A stretch of 64,000 nt of DNA from Tethya wilhelma (lineage: Eukaryota > Porifera > Demospongiae > Tethyida > Tethyidae). How positions within the stretch are numbered: the first letter of the stretch is position 1; each line of letters opens with the position of its first letter. Where the stretch lies: positions 16,146,346 to 16,210,345 of the forward strand of contig CAXIPT010000002.1 in the NCBI GenBank assembly GCA_964030475.1, read 5' to 3'. The notes beneath the pieces were generated by a model. It worked only from the letters and a program-made list of their open reading frames with translations, had not been told where the DNA came from and ran no database searches. The position numbers and the translations under genes were made by a program. This document shows, in pieces, positions 32,701-46,570 of the stretch.

Positions 32701-35700
32701 TAGCTGTTGTATCAGTTCTGAGTTATCAGTCGGCAGTTCAATAGCTTCTCAGACTCTGAGCTCAGGGTTTTGCAGTTTATAGAGCCTCGATCTCACTGGT
32801 GGCTGCTCTAGCTTCTGCTCTTGTTATCCAGTAGTATTGACATCCATCCATACACCCAACATTACTGCAGTAGTTTCAAGCTGAGAAACTATTCAGTTTG
32901 CTTGCTGGTTTTATACATGGCCACTGCGTATAAATTAAATATGTGTGCAGGCTATGATTTTAGCTGACAAATTAACATAGTGATATAGTGAGCTTACCTT
33001 CGTGTAGGTTGTTGCCACCTGTAGTAAAATGTGCTTTAGCTTTTCGCCGTGCCTATCTTACATAGACACTTCCAGACTTCCAGTCCAGTCCAGTTCAGTT
33101 CTCAGTCCTTCAGTGGCTTTCTGTTCCGTGTGCGCGCGCGCGAGGCCAGTGTTAACAATTTTCAGGGCTTTGCAATTTTTCATAGACACGTGGCATGGCA
33201 TGCGGTTAATTTGGAACAATTAGAATATAGTTCGTATTTACGGAAAGCGGTCGGTCGGACGATTACATCACTATATATATATATTACTTTGTGGCGTCAA
33301 AGTTGGCTCAACACTTTCTGGTTCTCTGGAAATCGTTTTCAAGTAAGTCAGTTAGAAGGAAGTAAGTAAGTTAGGAGAACAAAATTGCACTAGTGTGGCT
33401 TCCCGCAAGTGCTCTCTCTACGAGTGATCAGAAAAGTTTTGGCAACGTTTAAGCCTTCTATGCAGTTGTTTTTCTGTAAAGGAGAGCCTCTGAGCAAGTT
33501 TGAAGCCTCTACTTTGTGTTGTTAGATTTTTATGGCGATAAATATTTTGTATTGTGTCTATGGGACAGTCGGCCCATTCCTACTATACGTACTACCATAC
33601 GTATGATACAGTCACTGTATTCTATATACTATGAAATGAAACACAATACTGGGCCCTCATGAAATAAAACAACTGGGCACTTTTACGTTTAGGACCATGC
33701 AGTATGTGATATGTCTCCTTTTTCACTAAATAACTGCATATACTTGAGAATGTGTTCAATAATGGAGGTGATGACCTAAGATAATTCATACCTCATGAGT
33801 AAAGTTGCAAGTTAGTTCAGTGTCTACTACGTATTGGTTGTTGGGGCAAGCATGAGCAAGCCCCACATAAACGTGTTGAACGAGTAGTTTGTATGTCTGT
33901 ATATATAGTGATGTAATCTTCCGATTGACTGCTTTCCGTATATCTGAACTATTATTCTAATTGTTCTAAATTAACTGCATTCCATGCCACATGTCTATGA
34001 AAAATTGCAAAGCCCTGAAAATATTGTAAACACTGGGCTCACTCTGGGTAAAACGTCCGGGCACTGAGAAGTGTTTATGTAGGATTGGCACAGCAAAGAG
34101 CTAGAGCATGTTTTACTCCAGGTGGCAACAACCTATACACGAAGGTAAGCTCATTGTATCACTCACTATGTTTGTCCGCTAAAGTCATACTGTTTATGCT
34201 TGTATATGAATGCAGTGCTTCATGGATAATGAGAGCAGAAGCTAGAACAGCTGTGAGAGGCTCTAAACTATAGAAACCCTGAGCTCACCTAGAGTCAGAA
34301 CTGCTGACTAATAACTCTGAACACGATGCAACAGCCTCTATAGCTGAAAATCAATGCATGCATGGTGCTGAGACCCCTGAGTAGCCATGAGAGTAATTGC
34401 TAACTGGCAAGAGAGGCCATCCCTCCTGAGCAGTAATGAGGATAACTAGCAAATGACAGCCTGGGACTCAAAAGAAAATTAGCACTCTGTCAACCAATTT
34501 AGCCAAGTGTCTCTTGCATGAATTGTGTGTTTATGCCATACTCTTTTCACCAGTGCTATAACAAACAATATGCTCTAGCCTCATTTCCAGATAGCCTACA
34601 TATATACTAGGCTCCCCTTTGACATTACACACAGTGCATGTAGAGTCAAAGGTGGAGCCTAGCTGAAACGAGGCTAATTCCTACATACAAGATTCCATGT
34701 GCATGCGCTTGCTCGTGCTTGCCCCACTCCAGGCTTGCATGCCACTAGTATACATACACTCTTTGTATGTATCCACCATCCTTTTCTTGTATTTTGAGCC
34801 ATTAGTTGCAAAGACATTGTCTCCAGTGATTCAATTTTATATGGGTATATCGTTAAGGAAGAGTAGGACTATAGTATGGTAGTCATGCTTATTGTCTATA
34901 GGCTAAAATTAGTGTTTGAAAATAGGTTGTGCATGTCTAACAATAGATTACTTACTCTACTGTGTATTGATAAATAAATTATGTGTTGATAAATAAATTA
35001 TGTGTGAACTTGATGTATATACAGGGCTCATTTCAAATTTACATCAGAGTTTCACATCAAATTAGTGAAGAGCCAGATTTTGATCCACCATTCAGTGATC
35101 CTCTTATCGATAATGTTTTTGTTGAAGTCACAAACCTTGCTGCACAACCATTTCAAGGTATTAAAACAAGTCCATATGCAGCAACTGGAGAATTCAACCA
35201 AGTATCAATAGGCCTTAGGGCTAGTGTAACCTGTACCCAAGGATTCAATGGCTCAGACTGTAGTACATTCTGCAATGAAACAGATGGAGAACTAGTGTGT
35301 GAACAAGGTTAGAAAATGTAACATTGATTCAACCAGCAAATTTAGTAACACATATCACAACATTTATGTTCTCAGTGACGTAGGCAGGGGGAGGGCTTTG
35401 GGGGCTCAAGCCCCCCCTTTCTTTCCCTCGCGAAGTTTAGGCTTTGCGCTATAAATGTGCTATATATTTTTTGAGTACTTACCTTAGCAACATTGCTTAG
35501 CAGCCATCTTTGGTTATGCAGAATAACGTGGGAAAAGCTTTCTTTTGATTCAACAAAGCTTAGAGAATGCTCGATCGAGCGAGCGCGTGCAATACGGTTC
35601 AATTTAATAAATGGGTGGGGCTAAAATCCGCCTAATTAAATGGGTGTGGCTTCCGGTCGCACAAAATTTTCGGTGTGCTTCGCGTACAACTATCTCTTAG

Positions 35701-36273
35701 CCCTCTCTTTTGTAAAATCCTGGCTACGTCACTGATTAATGATGTATTAAGTGAACTGCCAGTTCATCTACTAGTGGGGGGTAATTAATTGCTCTATTTT
35801 TGGACATTTTTTGCATTATTTGAAGTTTTTTGACGTTAAAATCTTTATTTTGTTCCAAGGTACTCCGTTTGAGAACATTTGCATACTAGCTCCGTGCATT
35901 GTGATATTCGCATAATGCACACTTAAATTGTAAGGCTTCTGGTCATGTTGATTTGTGGCAACAACAATGCTTACCGTATAGAGGAAAAGTTTCGCAGTGT
36001 CAAACTTTCACGGATGTTTCTAGTGTAGTCAAGCATTTTATGTTTTAACTTTTGCGGGTGAGCTGTGCGAGCCCATACGTATATATGTTACGGAGAATTT
36101 TGCAAATGGATCACGATCTGCAAAACTATGAAAGTTGAACCCCATGAAACTTTTCTGCTTTTCGGTATAGTATACAACCACATTTCCCTGGTAAAATATT
36201 ATTATTTTGATTCTATTTTCTGTAGTTAATTGTACCTCTGCTGCTGCTACTCCTGCTGGTACTACTGCTGCTG

Positions 36274-36320
<47 letters not shown>

Positions 36321-38193
36321 GGTACTACTACTAGTGCTACTACTACTACTACTACTGGTACTACTACTGGTACTACTACTGGTACTACTACTACTACTAC
36401 TACTAGTGCTACTACTACTACTACTACTGGTACTACTACTACTACTACTAGTGCTACTGCACCTCCTACCAACTCTCCTACCCTCACCACATCAGCTCCA
36501 CCAGGGTCACCTGGTAGTAATGGGAATGATGTTCTATCAATTGCTATTGGAGCTTCTGTAGGTGGCATTCTTGCTCTAGTTGTCATACTCATCATCATTG
36601 GACTAATAGTGATCTGTTTGAGAAAATCTCAAAAAATTTCTTATGACCCTCAAGTTGGTAGGTGTATTATCTGTTCTCTCTCTACAGACTCTGTAATTAT
36701 ATTGTTGTCAAGTAAATTTAGTTTTCTAACAACATTATGATAACTTTTATCTGCATATTACTATCAAATCATGACTTTGCATGTGACTTAATCTCAACTC
36801 AAAAGCTGTCTGAAAAGCTTTGACTCATACAGCAAATTAATTGTATATGTATATGTGCATGTTGTACTCGCCAGTACTAGTTTAGTCAACCAAACAAGAA
36901 CTGTAACAGTAACAGTTTATATATACTACGGCCTCCTGACTTATACTCATCTGATCTATATAGGTACAGACAAGTCACTCTATTTTCCAGAGGCAAGAGA
37001 ATATCACAATTTCAACCAAGAACAAGATACAGTAAAGTTATACATTATGCTACTAGCCTATTATTATACTGTTGGCCTACAAAATAAACACCTATAGGTC
37101 ATTATGACTCATTCATACATGCATGTATGTAGCCTTGTTCTTAGGCCCTAGTCAGAGGGACTGGTACACACCATTGTCTGGGATTCCAGGGTTGTTCCCT
37201 TTGAGAACTATCAGCATACATTTGTATATTCCTCAAATGTCATTCAATGTTAGTATATAGTTTCAAATTGAACCCTCATTTTGAAATGTGATCTGGAACT
37301 TAGAATGGTCTGGTCTAACCCACAAATCCTGAATTTAATTCACTCCCCTTAAACGCTAATAAACATAAATCATAATTTATCACTTCAAGGTGACTATGAT
37401 ATTTATAAATTTTGGGACAATTTCACATGTTTCATTTAAGGTTAGACCATTGGTGCTATGGTTTCGAGCCCTTCAATTTTCCATGCACAGGCACAAACAT
37501 ATAGTGCATCAGTTCCTTCTTTTTGGTCTGCCTGGGGAAGAGTCTAGCTTGTATTAGGATGGCTGTCAGAATGGCAATTGATGGTCTTTTTCTTTCCCCC
37601 AGAATGATGATGATGATGGTGAACATACATACCAAAATACAACCTCATTACAGGAACAGAAACGTTATACTGGTATGATTGGAACCGAGGTACACATTCT
37701 AAGAGCTAAGTTTATTGCATGTTATAGAGGCCCGGAAAACTGATACCGTATTTTGAGTTCTTGGGTTTCTGTTTTGAAAGTTTAGTCCAAAATTTTTATT
37801 TCGTTTCACAATCCAATGAAATGTACCACCCCCCCACCATTCACATCACAGTATTCATGGCTACAGAATGTACATGCAAGAATGCTTTGTAGTGTTCAGT
37901 TATAATTGTTCTTCATTGCATGATTACTGTAATATTAGACACCTGGCCTGTATGGATTGGTCTGTGCTAGCACTGATTTGAACCACTCTAGACAAGGAAC
38001 AATGCAGACAAGCCGCCTAGAATCAATGAAAGTACATAGTGCTGGTGTGGAAATGATGACTCATCAAACAAATAACTTCGATTTACATGACCACAAGTAT
38101 AATTTTTCAAATTCAGTGTTCTAGATGAATGAAGATACTGTTGCAGAACCACATGAGATTATTGAGGCTCAATATATGACTGTTAAACGTTGA
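29776..38193 (+). CDS. Delta/Jagged-like DSL ligand without EGF repeats (spliced)
   Basis: Predicted exons: 29776-29853, 29936-30175, 35025-35307, 36226-36657, 36964-37031, 37603-37689, then probably 38008-38031 and 38125-38193. All proposed junctions are GT-AG and keep frame. Residues 1-26 form a hydrophobic signal peptide. Residues 27 to about 170 resemble the MNNL domain of Notch ligands (HINILSPAT, GSCCNDDC, YCIRE). A DSL-like piece follows (VTCTQGFNGSDCSTFC, VCEQVNC) with five of the usual six cysteines. A Thr/Ala/Gly-rich stalk comes next, then one membrane helix (ALVVILIIIGLIVIC) and a tail of about 90-100 residues. No EGF repeat is found between DSL and stalk; that intron is filled by two MITEs. 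Exons 1-5 are well supported; the last two are uncertain, as the frame from 38008 could instead read on to a TAG at 38122-38124. It would act as a membrane ligand for Notch, or as a decoy; that is inference. Confidence 0.72.
30212..30862. mobile_element. Element with inverted GCCTCATTCCCAGGCTCC ends (intron)
   Basis: The left end GCCTCATTCCCAGGCTCC..GAGAGAGCCTGGTACC (30212-30278) is the reverse complement of the right end GGTACCAGGCTCTCTCC..GGAGCCTGGGAATGAGGC (30795-30862). The inner 500 bases carry no recognised gene. It lies in the large intron of the DSL gene. Confidence 0.75.
31404..31910. mobile_element. Foldback element FB4 (intron)
   Basis: The arms (left about 31404-31520, right about 31780-31905) mirror each other, including a copy-specific GGCACTATCGGCAC insertion present in both arms and absent from the other FB copies. 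The loop is about 260 bases. Confidence 0.85.
32318..34750. repeat. Giant inverted repeat of about 2.4 kb in DSL gene intron
   Basis: The outer ends are CTAGTGGCATGCAAGC and GCTTGCATGCCACTAG, and matching continues inwards: TGGGGCGAGCACGAGCAAGC, AGAGACACTTG, GGTTGTTGCCACCTG, GCCATGCGG..TTGGAACAATTAGAAT, and TGATGTAATC at the inner end. The arms are about 32318-33280 and 33898-34750, with many small indels. The 600-base centre carries a separate repeat (33290-33605, ending TACGTACTACCATACGTATG). No coding sequence was recognised. Confidence 0.85.
35373..35734. mobile_element. CAGTGRCGTAG-type MITE (intron)
   Basis: A 362-base element, CAGTGACGTAGGCAGG..CCTGGCTACGTCACTG. It is the reverse-oriented relative of 48499-48855, and shares GCTTGAGCCCCC/GGGGGCTCAAGC, the TTTAATAAATGGGTGGGGC region and the end motif. 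No ORF. It lies between DSL exons 3 and 4. Confidence 0.85.
35971..36170. mobile_element. TACCGTATAG-type MITE (intron)
   Basis: Starts TACCGTATAGAGGAAAAGTTTCGCAG and ends with the inverse, GAAACTTTTCTGCTTTTCGGTATA. The interior has GAAAGTT/AACTTTC on opposed strands. It ends about 55 bases before DSL exon 4. Confidence 0.7.
36240..36460 (+). repeat. Coding (ACT)n repeat: threonine-rich stalk
   Basis: ACT/GCT/GGT codons give about 70 residues of Thr with some Ala, Gly and Ser between the DSL-like piece and the membrane helix. Such stalks are usually heavily O-glycosylated. Length is likely to vary between individuals because the codons are a microsatellite. Confidence 0.85.
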
Positions 38194-38241
38194 TGGCTTC
38201 TAGATCTACTGTGCATCCTAAACATGAATCTTAATTATTAA
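37690..38241. other. 3' region of DSL gene, last exons uncertain
   Basis: Contains the two tentative last exons (38008-38031, 38125-38193) and spacer. No other coding signal. Confidence 0.4.
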
Positions 38242-39228
38242 AGTATAGTAAAAATTTTATAAAAATTAGAAGTGTAGGAATGGGCAGTGCGGTAAAAAGC
38301 AATGAAACAAGGTAAGTCTCTGAATTTCGGCACATGACTACTTCATTTAATGAGTCAATTGCAAGTTTGAATTCCATCATTATAAATGTCCGTCATTTGG
38401 CTCATGAGTCAATGCAAGCAATCACTCGACTAATTTGGATAACAAGTATGTAGAATGTAGGTACACAGTAATGTATAAGAGTTGGGTACAAAAAATGAAG
38501 TAGTCATGTGCCGAAATTCAGACTTACCTTGTTTCATTGCTTTTTACTGCACTGCCCATTCCTACACTTCTAATTTTTATAAAATTTTTACTATACTTGT
38601 TCATTCACTTTTTTAAAAACACCAAGGTGCTCAATTGTATGGAGACATTCATACAGCAGAGACTAGTTGTATACAAAAAGCAGAACCGTACATTTAATGC
38701 GCATGCGCATTATAAGTAATTGCAAACCACGTGGTCTATTGACGACCTTTACCTACATCAAAATGGCTAAATATAAAGTACAGTATTTTATATCGAGATT
38801 TTCAAAGCTGCCTAGATTTTGTTTGCTGCCTTTTCGCCAGCTAACAAGTCAAAAAGGACGTACTACAGATGAAATGAAGTCTCACTCTGTAGTTAAAGTT
38901 GGCTCAATGCCTTTAGTTTGTCTGGAAATCGCGTTCAAGTAAGTCAGTTAGGAAGGAAGGAAGGAAGGAAGAAAGGAAGGAGAACAAAATTGCACTCTTG
39001 TGGCTTCTCGCCAGCGCTCTCTCCAGAGTGCTCCAGAAACTTTCTGCCAGTTTTCTTGGTTAATACAGTAATTAAACTGTCTGGGAGAGGCTATAAAATG
39101 CATTTGAAGGCTTAGCCTTGTTTCCTTGAAAGTTTATAATTAGCATGAACATTTTGTATTGTGTCAATGACAATGGGACAGTCGACCCATTCCTACTATA
39201 ATATTATACGTACTACCGTACGTATGAT
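38242..39228. mobile_element. Foldback FB5 plus composite repeat
   Basis: The arms of FB5 (about 38245-38350 and 38485-38600) are near-perfect inverse copies, with one substitution and a 2-base indel between them. The following 600 bases match 12728-13335, including the (GGAA)n run (38951-38980) and the end TACGTACTACCGTACGTATG. Both composites keep the same order, so FB and flank have been copied together. Confidence 0.8.
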
Positions 39229-39357
39229 TCTTTTTGTGTGTATGTTTTGCCTTGTGGGATGATGTAATTTACCGCGGTAGCGAAGTTTAGTGCGCACGCG
39301 CAATAAACACGTGCACTCGTAGACCACGCACATTCAATATCCTCAGAGTTCCGTGAA

Positions 39358-41766
<2,409 letters not shown>

Positions 41767-42875
41767 CAGTCGTTAGGCCAGTGGTCCACTCGCAATACAA
41801 ACATTAAAAATTCAGGGAGTACTACGTAAACGCATTCCACAAGCTAATTATCTCACCGCAAACTTCCAATATTTCACAGGTCTGTAAAAAATCTTTCAGG
41901 GCAAGTGTGAGCTAGGTTTATCCAGCGTTTGAATAGAACAACTCTTTCTGAAAAATCAAATCTCACTTACAGCAGACGCTCCTACGTGAATCTACACTGC
42001 CATTTTCAGAGGCCATTCCAAATGGTAGCCCTGAAGTAGGTCAACAAAAAGTGGGAACAATTTGTTTTGCCTACTGCTGTGATAACAATTTTGGTATCAA
42101 TTTGTAGCGCTAGGATAGCACTTCAAGAAAATCCAATCGCCAAAAGTTCCTGCTGCACACAACTCCAACAATGTACTTATTGAATAAGTTGAATTCTTGG
42201 TCTTGGTTGGTGGACTGTATCTCCAATAAACAGTAATTTTAGCTCAATCTGACTAACTCTGTACATATAATCACCAGTTACAAACCAGCACACAGCAAAA
42301 AGAGGCATCTAGAAGACTTAGGTCTTGCAAAATGACACAAAAGTGGCAATGCTTCAACTGGAGCAGGTATGTGGTCGTCAGTCAACTCAGTGTACATGTA
42401 GTTGCTCCACCCACTTCGTGTGCAATACTTTTTTATATGGGCAGTACTAGTAAATTAGAAAATATTCAAGAGTGCGTAGCTGGACTTGTGAGTTGCAGAA
42501 ACTTTTGGTAACTGGATTTTCTTGAAGTTCTATCCTAGCGCTACAGCCAAAATTGTACAGCAGTAGGCAAAACAAATTGTTCCCACTTTTTGTTGACCTA
42601 CTTCAGGGCTACCGTTTGGAATGGCCTCTGAAAACGGCAGTATAGATCCACGTAGGAGCGTCTGCTGGAAGTCAGACTCGATTTTTCAGAAAGAGAAAGT
42701 GTTGCTCTATTCAAACGCTGGATAAACCTAGCTCACACTTGCCCTGAAAGATTTTTACAGACCTGTGAAAATATTGGAAGTTTGCGGTGAGATAATTAGC
42801 TTGTGGAATGCGTTTACGTAGTACTCCTGAATTTTTAATGTTTGTATTGTGAGTGGACCGCTGGCCTAACAACTG
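41767..42875. mobile_element. Long-TIR element, AACA target duplication
   Basis: A 1109-base element with ends CAGTCGTTAGGCCAGTGG and CCGCTGGCCTAACAACTG. The arms are inverse copies for about 390 bases each, and the 320-base centre has no ORF of note. AACA flanks it on both sides (41763-41766, 42876-42879); intact gene copies have a single CCAACAATG there. It sits one base before the ATG of the family pseudogene. A partial copy is at 45019-45559. The transposase class is not identified. Confidence 0.85.
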
Positions 42876-43158
42876 AACAATGGTACTGCCAAGAGAGAAC
42901 AGCATCAGTGACCCCTGATATAGTGAGTCAATGTCCAGCTTGGTTCAAACTAAGCAATGGTGGTAAAAACACATGTCAGTGTGGAAATTCAGTGAGTGAT
43001 TACAATCAATGTGACAGTAACACAAACAAGACAAGACTCTCTCGAACATCCTGTGTTTCTTTCGATTCTAGAGCGAACACTATCTTTGGTGGACTTTGTC
43101 CTTACAACTACTGGAAAGAAAACAGCAGGGCTTCTCTTCAGCTAGATGTTACCCTCCC

Positions 43159-43777
43159 CAGGGGTGTAGGAAGGATTTGAGAAAAGGGGGGGGCTAACTT
43201 TGCGTGCAAAGTGTGCAAGAAATTTGGACCGGAAACCACACCCACTAATTAAAATCACGTGATGCCATTATTAATTGTTATTGGTAATTACAATTGGATT
43301 GTGTGATTGTGTTCAAGGAGAGTGTGATAAGTACTTGAATAGAAGTATCCACTAGTAGTGCACGTAGTAGCTTAGATGTGGCATCAAACTCATGTGTTGA
43401 CAACACATGAGTTTGATGCCACATCTAAGCTACAACTTGTTGCTTAGAGGTTGAAAGTACACCATGGATGCAGGCAAACCCACATATATACCTGCATGCA
43501 GATTAAACTTTGAACTTCTGCTTGCAGCAATCGCGACAGGTGATCTTTAGCGGTAGAGTCTTAGACTCTAGGAGTGTTTCCTGGACTTCAGCTTTATTTT
43601 CAGCTGTTATTTTTTCATTGCAATGATCACGAATGTACTATTGCCACTAATTAGTAATCGCCATGGAGTTTACGTGCATGTACTGGAGCTAATAAAAATT
43701 AATTTGCTATTGTTCCATTTAAAAAAGGGGGGGGAAGGGGGCAAGCGCCCCCTAGTCCACCACTGGCTACGACACTG
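43159..43777. mobile_element. CAGNGNYGTAG-type element in family pseudogene
   Basis: A 619-base insertion, CAGGGGTGTAGGAAGG..GGCTACGACACTG. Flanks CTCCC and CTCTC fit a 5-base target duplication with one change; the intact gene gives the empty site. The ends resemble 48499-48855. The (G)n runs and the GGGGGCAAGCGCCCCCTAG box near the right end are typical of this type. It carries the perfect palindrome at 43367-43433. Confidence 0.75.
43367..43433. repeat. Perfect 33-bp palindrome with 1-base spacer
   Basis: 43367-43399 (from GTAGCTTAGATGTGGCATC) is the exact reverse complement of 43401-43433. The single spacer base is at 43400. Confidence 0.95.
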
Positions 43778-44036
43778 CTCTCACTCAATGTCCACCAGTT
43801 CAATGAAATGTGTGAAGAGGAGTTCAGTAGGACTGGTCTGTTATGCAGTGAGTGTATGCCAGGATTAGGGCCAGCTGTTCTCTTCAGTAGAAAGTGTGTG
43901 AAGTGTTTTGACAGCTAGTGGATACACTGTCAGATGGCTTGTCTACATTACAACAGCACTGGGTCCAACCACTCTCTTTTGTGTTAATGCTAATACTCTT
44001 GTCATCAATGTGCTAGTAATGGCCTGTTAGTTTATT

Positions 44037-45018
44037 GGGGCGAGCCTGAGCGAGCCCCACATAGTCGTTGCAAATGGTAAAATTTCTGTTGGTTTGTTTG
44101 TACACCGTGGATACTTTCCGTATATTCAAATTATTCGAACGGTAATATGCAGTCCAGATTACGTCACAAAAATATTGAAATTTGGAATTGCACAATATAT
44201 ACACGTCCGGCAGAGACTTGACTGTAGCTTGCCATAGATCTATGAGAAAGCGAAAGAGAAAGGAGACTCGACGCAGAGACAACGCTGCGCAGACCACTCA
44301 TGAGGAGCCGGACTGTCAGAGCTCAAATTGAAACCAACTTCATAGACCACTCCTGAGGCTGAGACGGCCTCGTCTAGAGCTGAAGCATCTGAGCAGATAC
44401 TGCCATGGGGACACTACTCCTGAGAGATACCATCTCTTGAAGCAGACCTAGAGAGACTACACCTCATGCAGGAGCAAATTTAATATTGAGCAACTATGAC
44501 ACCATGCTAGTCTAGCAACGCCAAGCCTCTCACACTTGCTCCGCCTATAGTGATGGCCAAATTGCTCTTCAACACTGAGAAAACTTCCTAGCTAATCAGC
44601 TAATTGACAATTTCACAGTGACACTGACATTCTGACACAGATATCGTCTTCTTCTCAATCAAGAAGTACTGCCTCATGAGCTCTTCAAGATGTAGTACAG
44701 CAGCGCCGGAGGGAAGCTACTCAACACAAGTATGCGATAGAGAGTGCTTCATATCTACAACTGCCAGCACATGCACCCTGGAGATGCCTATATACAGTGT
44801 ACTTGACAGTTGACGACCTAGCAACTGGTTGGTCAAGAGTGAGAAGAGTTTGCAAGCCGTGAAAGTCCCCTATACAGCAAGTGTACGAGGTACCAAGGAG
44901 TACTGGTTTAGTTGTCTCATTGCCACCATTGGAGTGACTGCTCTTGCTTGTTCTTCAACAGCACTTGTTTCCTAGACATTTTGCGCATGCGCAAGAATAT
45001 ACAGCACGTTCTCTTCCC
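44037..45018. mobile_element. GGGGCGAGCCTGAGCGAGCCCC element, larger copy
   Basis: Opens with the short palindrome GGGGCGAGCC TGAGCGAGCCCC, directly abutting family pseudogene sequence. Its right half, 44547-45018, is the inverse of 15593-16064. The segment 44090-44200 resembles part of the giant repeat near 33890-34000. It ends where the long-TIR element fragment starts. No recognised ORF. Confidence 0.7.
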
Positions 45019-45559
45019 TTTTCACAGGTCTGTAAAAATCTTTCAGAGCAAGTGTGAGCTAGGTTTATCCAGCGTTTGAATAGAGCAACTCTTTCTCTTT
45101 CTGAAAAATCAAGTCTGACTTCCAGCAGATGCTCCTATGTGGATCTACACTGCCGTTTTCAGAGGCCATTCCAAACGGTAGCGCTGAAGTAGGTCAATAA
45201 AAAGTGGGAACAATTTGTTTGCCTACTGCTGTGATAACAATTTTGACATCAATCTGTAGCGCTAGGATAGAGCTTCAAGAAAATCCAATCGCCAAAAGTT
45301 TCTGCTGCACACAACTCCAACAATATTCTCATGAATAAGTTGAATTCTTGGTCTTGGTTGACAGACTGTATCTCCAATAAACAGTAATTTTAGCTCAATC
45401 TGACTAACTCTGTACATATAATCACTAGCTACAAACCAGCACACAGCAAAAAGAGGCATCTAGAAGACTTAGGTCAGGCTAAATGACACAAAAGTGGCAA
45501 TGCTTCCACTGGAGCAGGTATGTGGTCGTCAGCCAACTCAGTGTAGTTGCTCCACCCAC
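45019..45559 (+). mobile_element. Partial copy of the long-TIR element
   Basis: Collinear with about 41873-42414 (TTTCACAGGTCTGTAAAAA.. to GTTGCTCCACCCAC) at roughly 95 per cent by eye. Both ends are cut: the left by the GGGGCGAGCC element, the right by the N at 45560. Confidence 0.8.
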
Positions 45560-45703
45560 NCAAATTATGACTCTTGATAACTGCAGACTGTCCTTAGTCC
45601 GAGGCTCGCTCAGCCCCGATAGCCGGCCTGCCGGGCCGCAGTAAAGGCATACGGTATAACTATGAAAACAGAGATATAAAATCAACTACAAGTATGATAC
45701 ACC

Positions 45704-46190
45704 TAGTCTCGCGGGCCAGACGTTCCGAGAGAGGGGAAAAGGAACGTCTGGTAACTGTTGACCACTTTCGTGTGCAATGGGAATTTCATTAGCGTGATGT
45801 AAGACTGAGCATCCTGTCACGTGAATTAAAATTTTTTTGGCCAGAAGACTTGAGTTTAGCGGCAACTTTCTTCTTAGTGTACTCCAGTGTGAAGTAATCA
45901 TGAGTTTGAGCCATCTTCTACACACAAAACGGCGAAAGTTCTGTGTTACAAAGCTTGCAGATGTGGACTATTCGTGGATGATGATTGTACAGCGCTATGG
46001 TCTCACATGACAAGAACGATTTGATTGGTTGGTTTTAGACTTGGCGGGAAATTTTACCTCATTAAATTCGAAATTACAAAATACTGAAATCTGATTGGCA
46101 GTCGCAACATTCTGCGATTGCACACGAAGAGTCGTCAACAGTTACCAGACGTTCCTTTTTCCCTCTCAGAAGGTCTGGCTCACGAGACTA
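45704..46190. mobile_element. MULE-like MITE with 9-bp target duplication
   Basis: A 487-base element with ends TAGTCTCGCGGGCCAGACG and AGGTCTGGCTCACGAGACTA; the terminal inverted arms extend about 75 bases (CCAGACGTTCC, GTAACTGTTGAC, TTCGTGTGCAAT). TGATACACC is duplicated exactly on both sides (45695-45703, 46191-46199). Nine-base duplications are usual for Mutator-like elements. No transposase. Confidence 0.85.
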
Positions 46191-46199
46191 TGATACACC

Positions 46200-46570
46200 T
46201 GGTAACTATGAAAACCAGAAGTGAAGTGACAATAGGTTATAACTCCCCATATTTGTTTGTTCATAATTTGTTTATAAACTATGATGTGCATTATTTAGGA
46301 AAAAATAGACCATTTAATACTGGCATAATTTATTACTGAGCCATTTTGTCAGTGATCCCACCTAGAATCTGTTATATTACTGCACTCTTATTAAACATAT
46401 AAGCTTACCTAGCTGTCATGTCAATCCAAACTTGAAAATCTGTGAAAATCTGTGCCTTTCAAGTCACTTGTATTTCTCCCCCTATAAGTAATGGGGGTAA
46501 GCCGGATGCTAACACTATACTAACCTGGTAGGAATTGGTAAAGGACACCACAAAAGAAGGCTTCCATTTG
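46200..46570. other. Spacer, nothing recognised
   Basis: No coding sequence or repeat seen. Confidence 0.4.

Larger units (their letters stand above)
42880..44036 (+). pseudogene. Membrane protein family, multiply broken copy
   Basis: Starts at the family ATG (MVLPRENSIS), but a deletion removes the rest of the signal peptide and shifts the frame. It then matches the ectodomain (IVSQCPAWF, CQCGNSVSDY, LCPYN) up to 43158. An element occupies 43159-43777. The match resumes at NVHQFNEMCEEEF, with a small insertion after KCFDS and a deletion in the first membrane segment, and stops at 44036 where a GGGGCGAGCC element begins. The 3' half is missing. It is the family partner of the duplicated DHX15 unit whose other copy has the intact gene at 50655. 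Confidence 0.85.

Noticed and set aside
33029..33369. Two overlapping frames as small genes
   Set aside because: They lie in the arm and centre of the giant inverted repeat, with no motif and no conservation between the arms in frame.
36038..36598. 186-codon minus-strand frame rich in valine
   Set aside because: Antisense shadow of the (ACT)n coding repeat.
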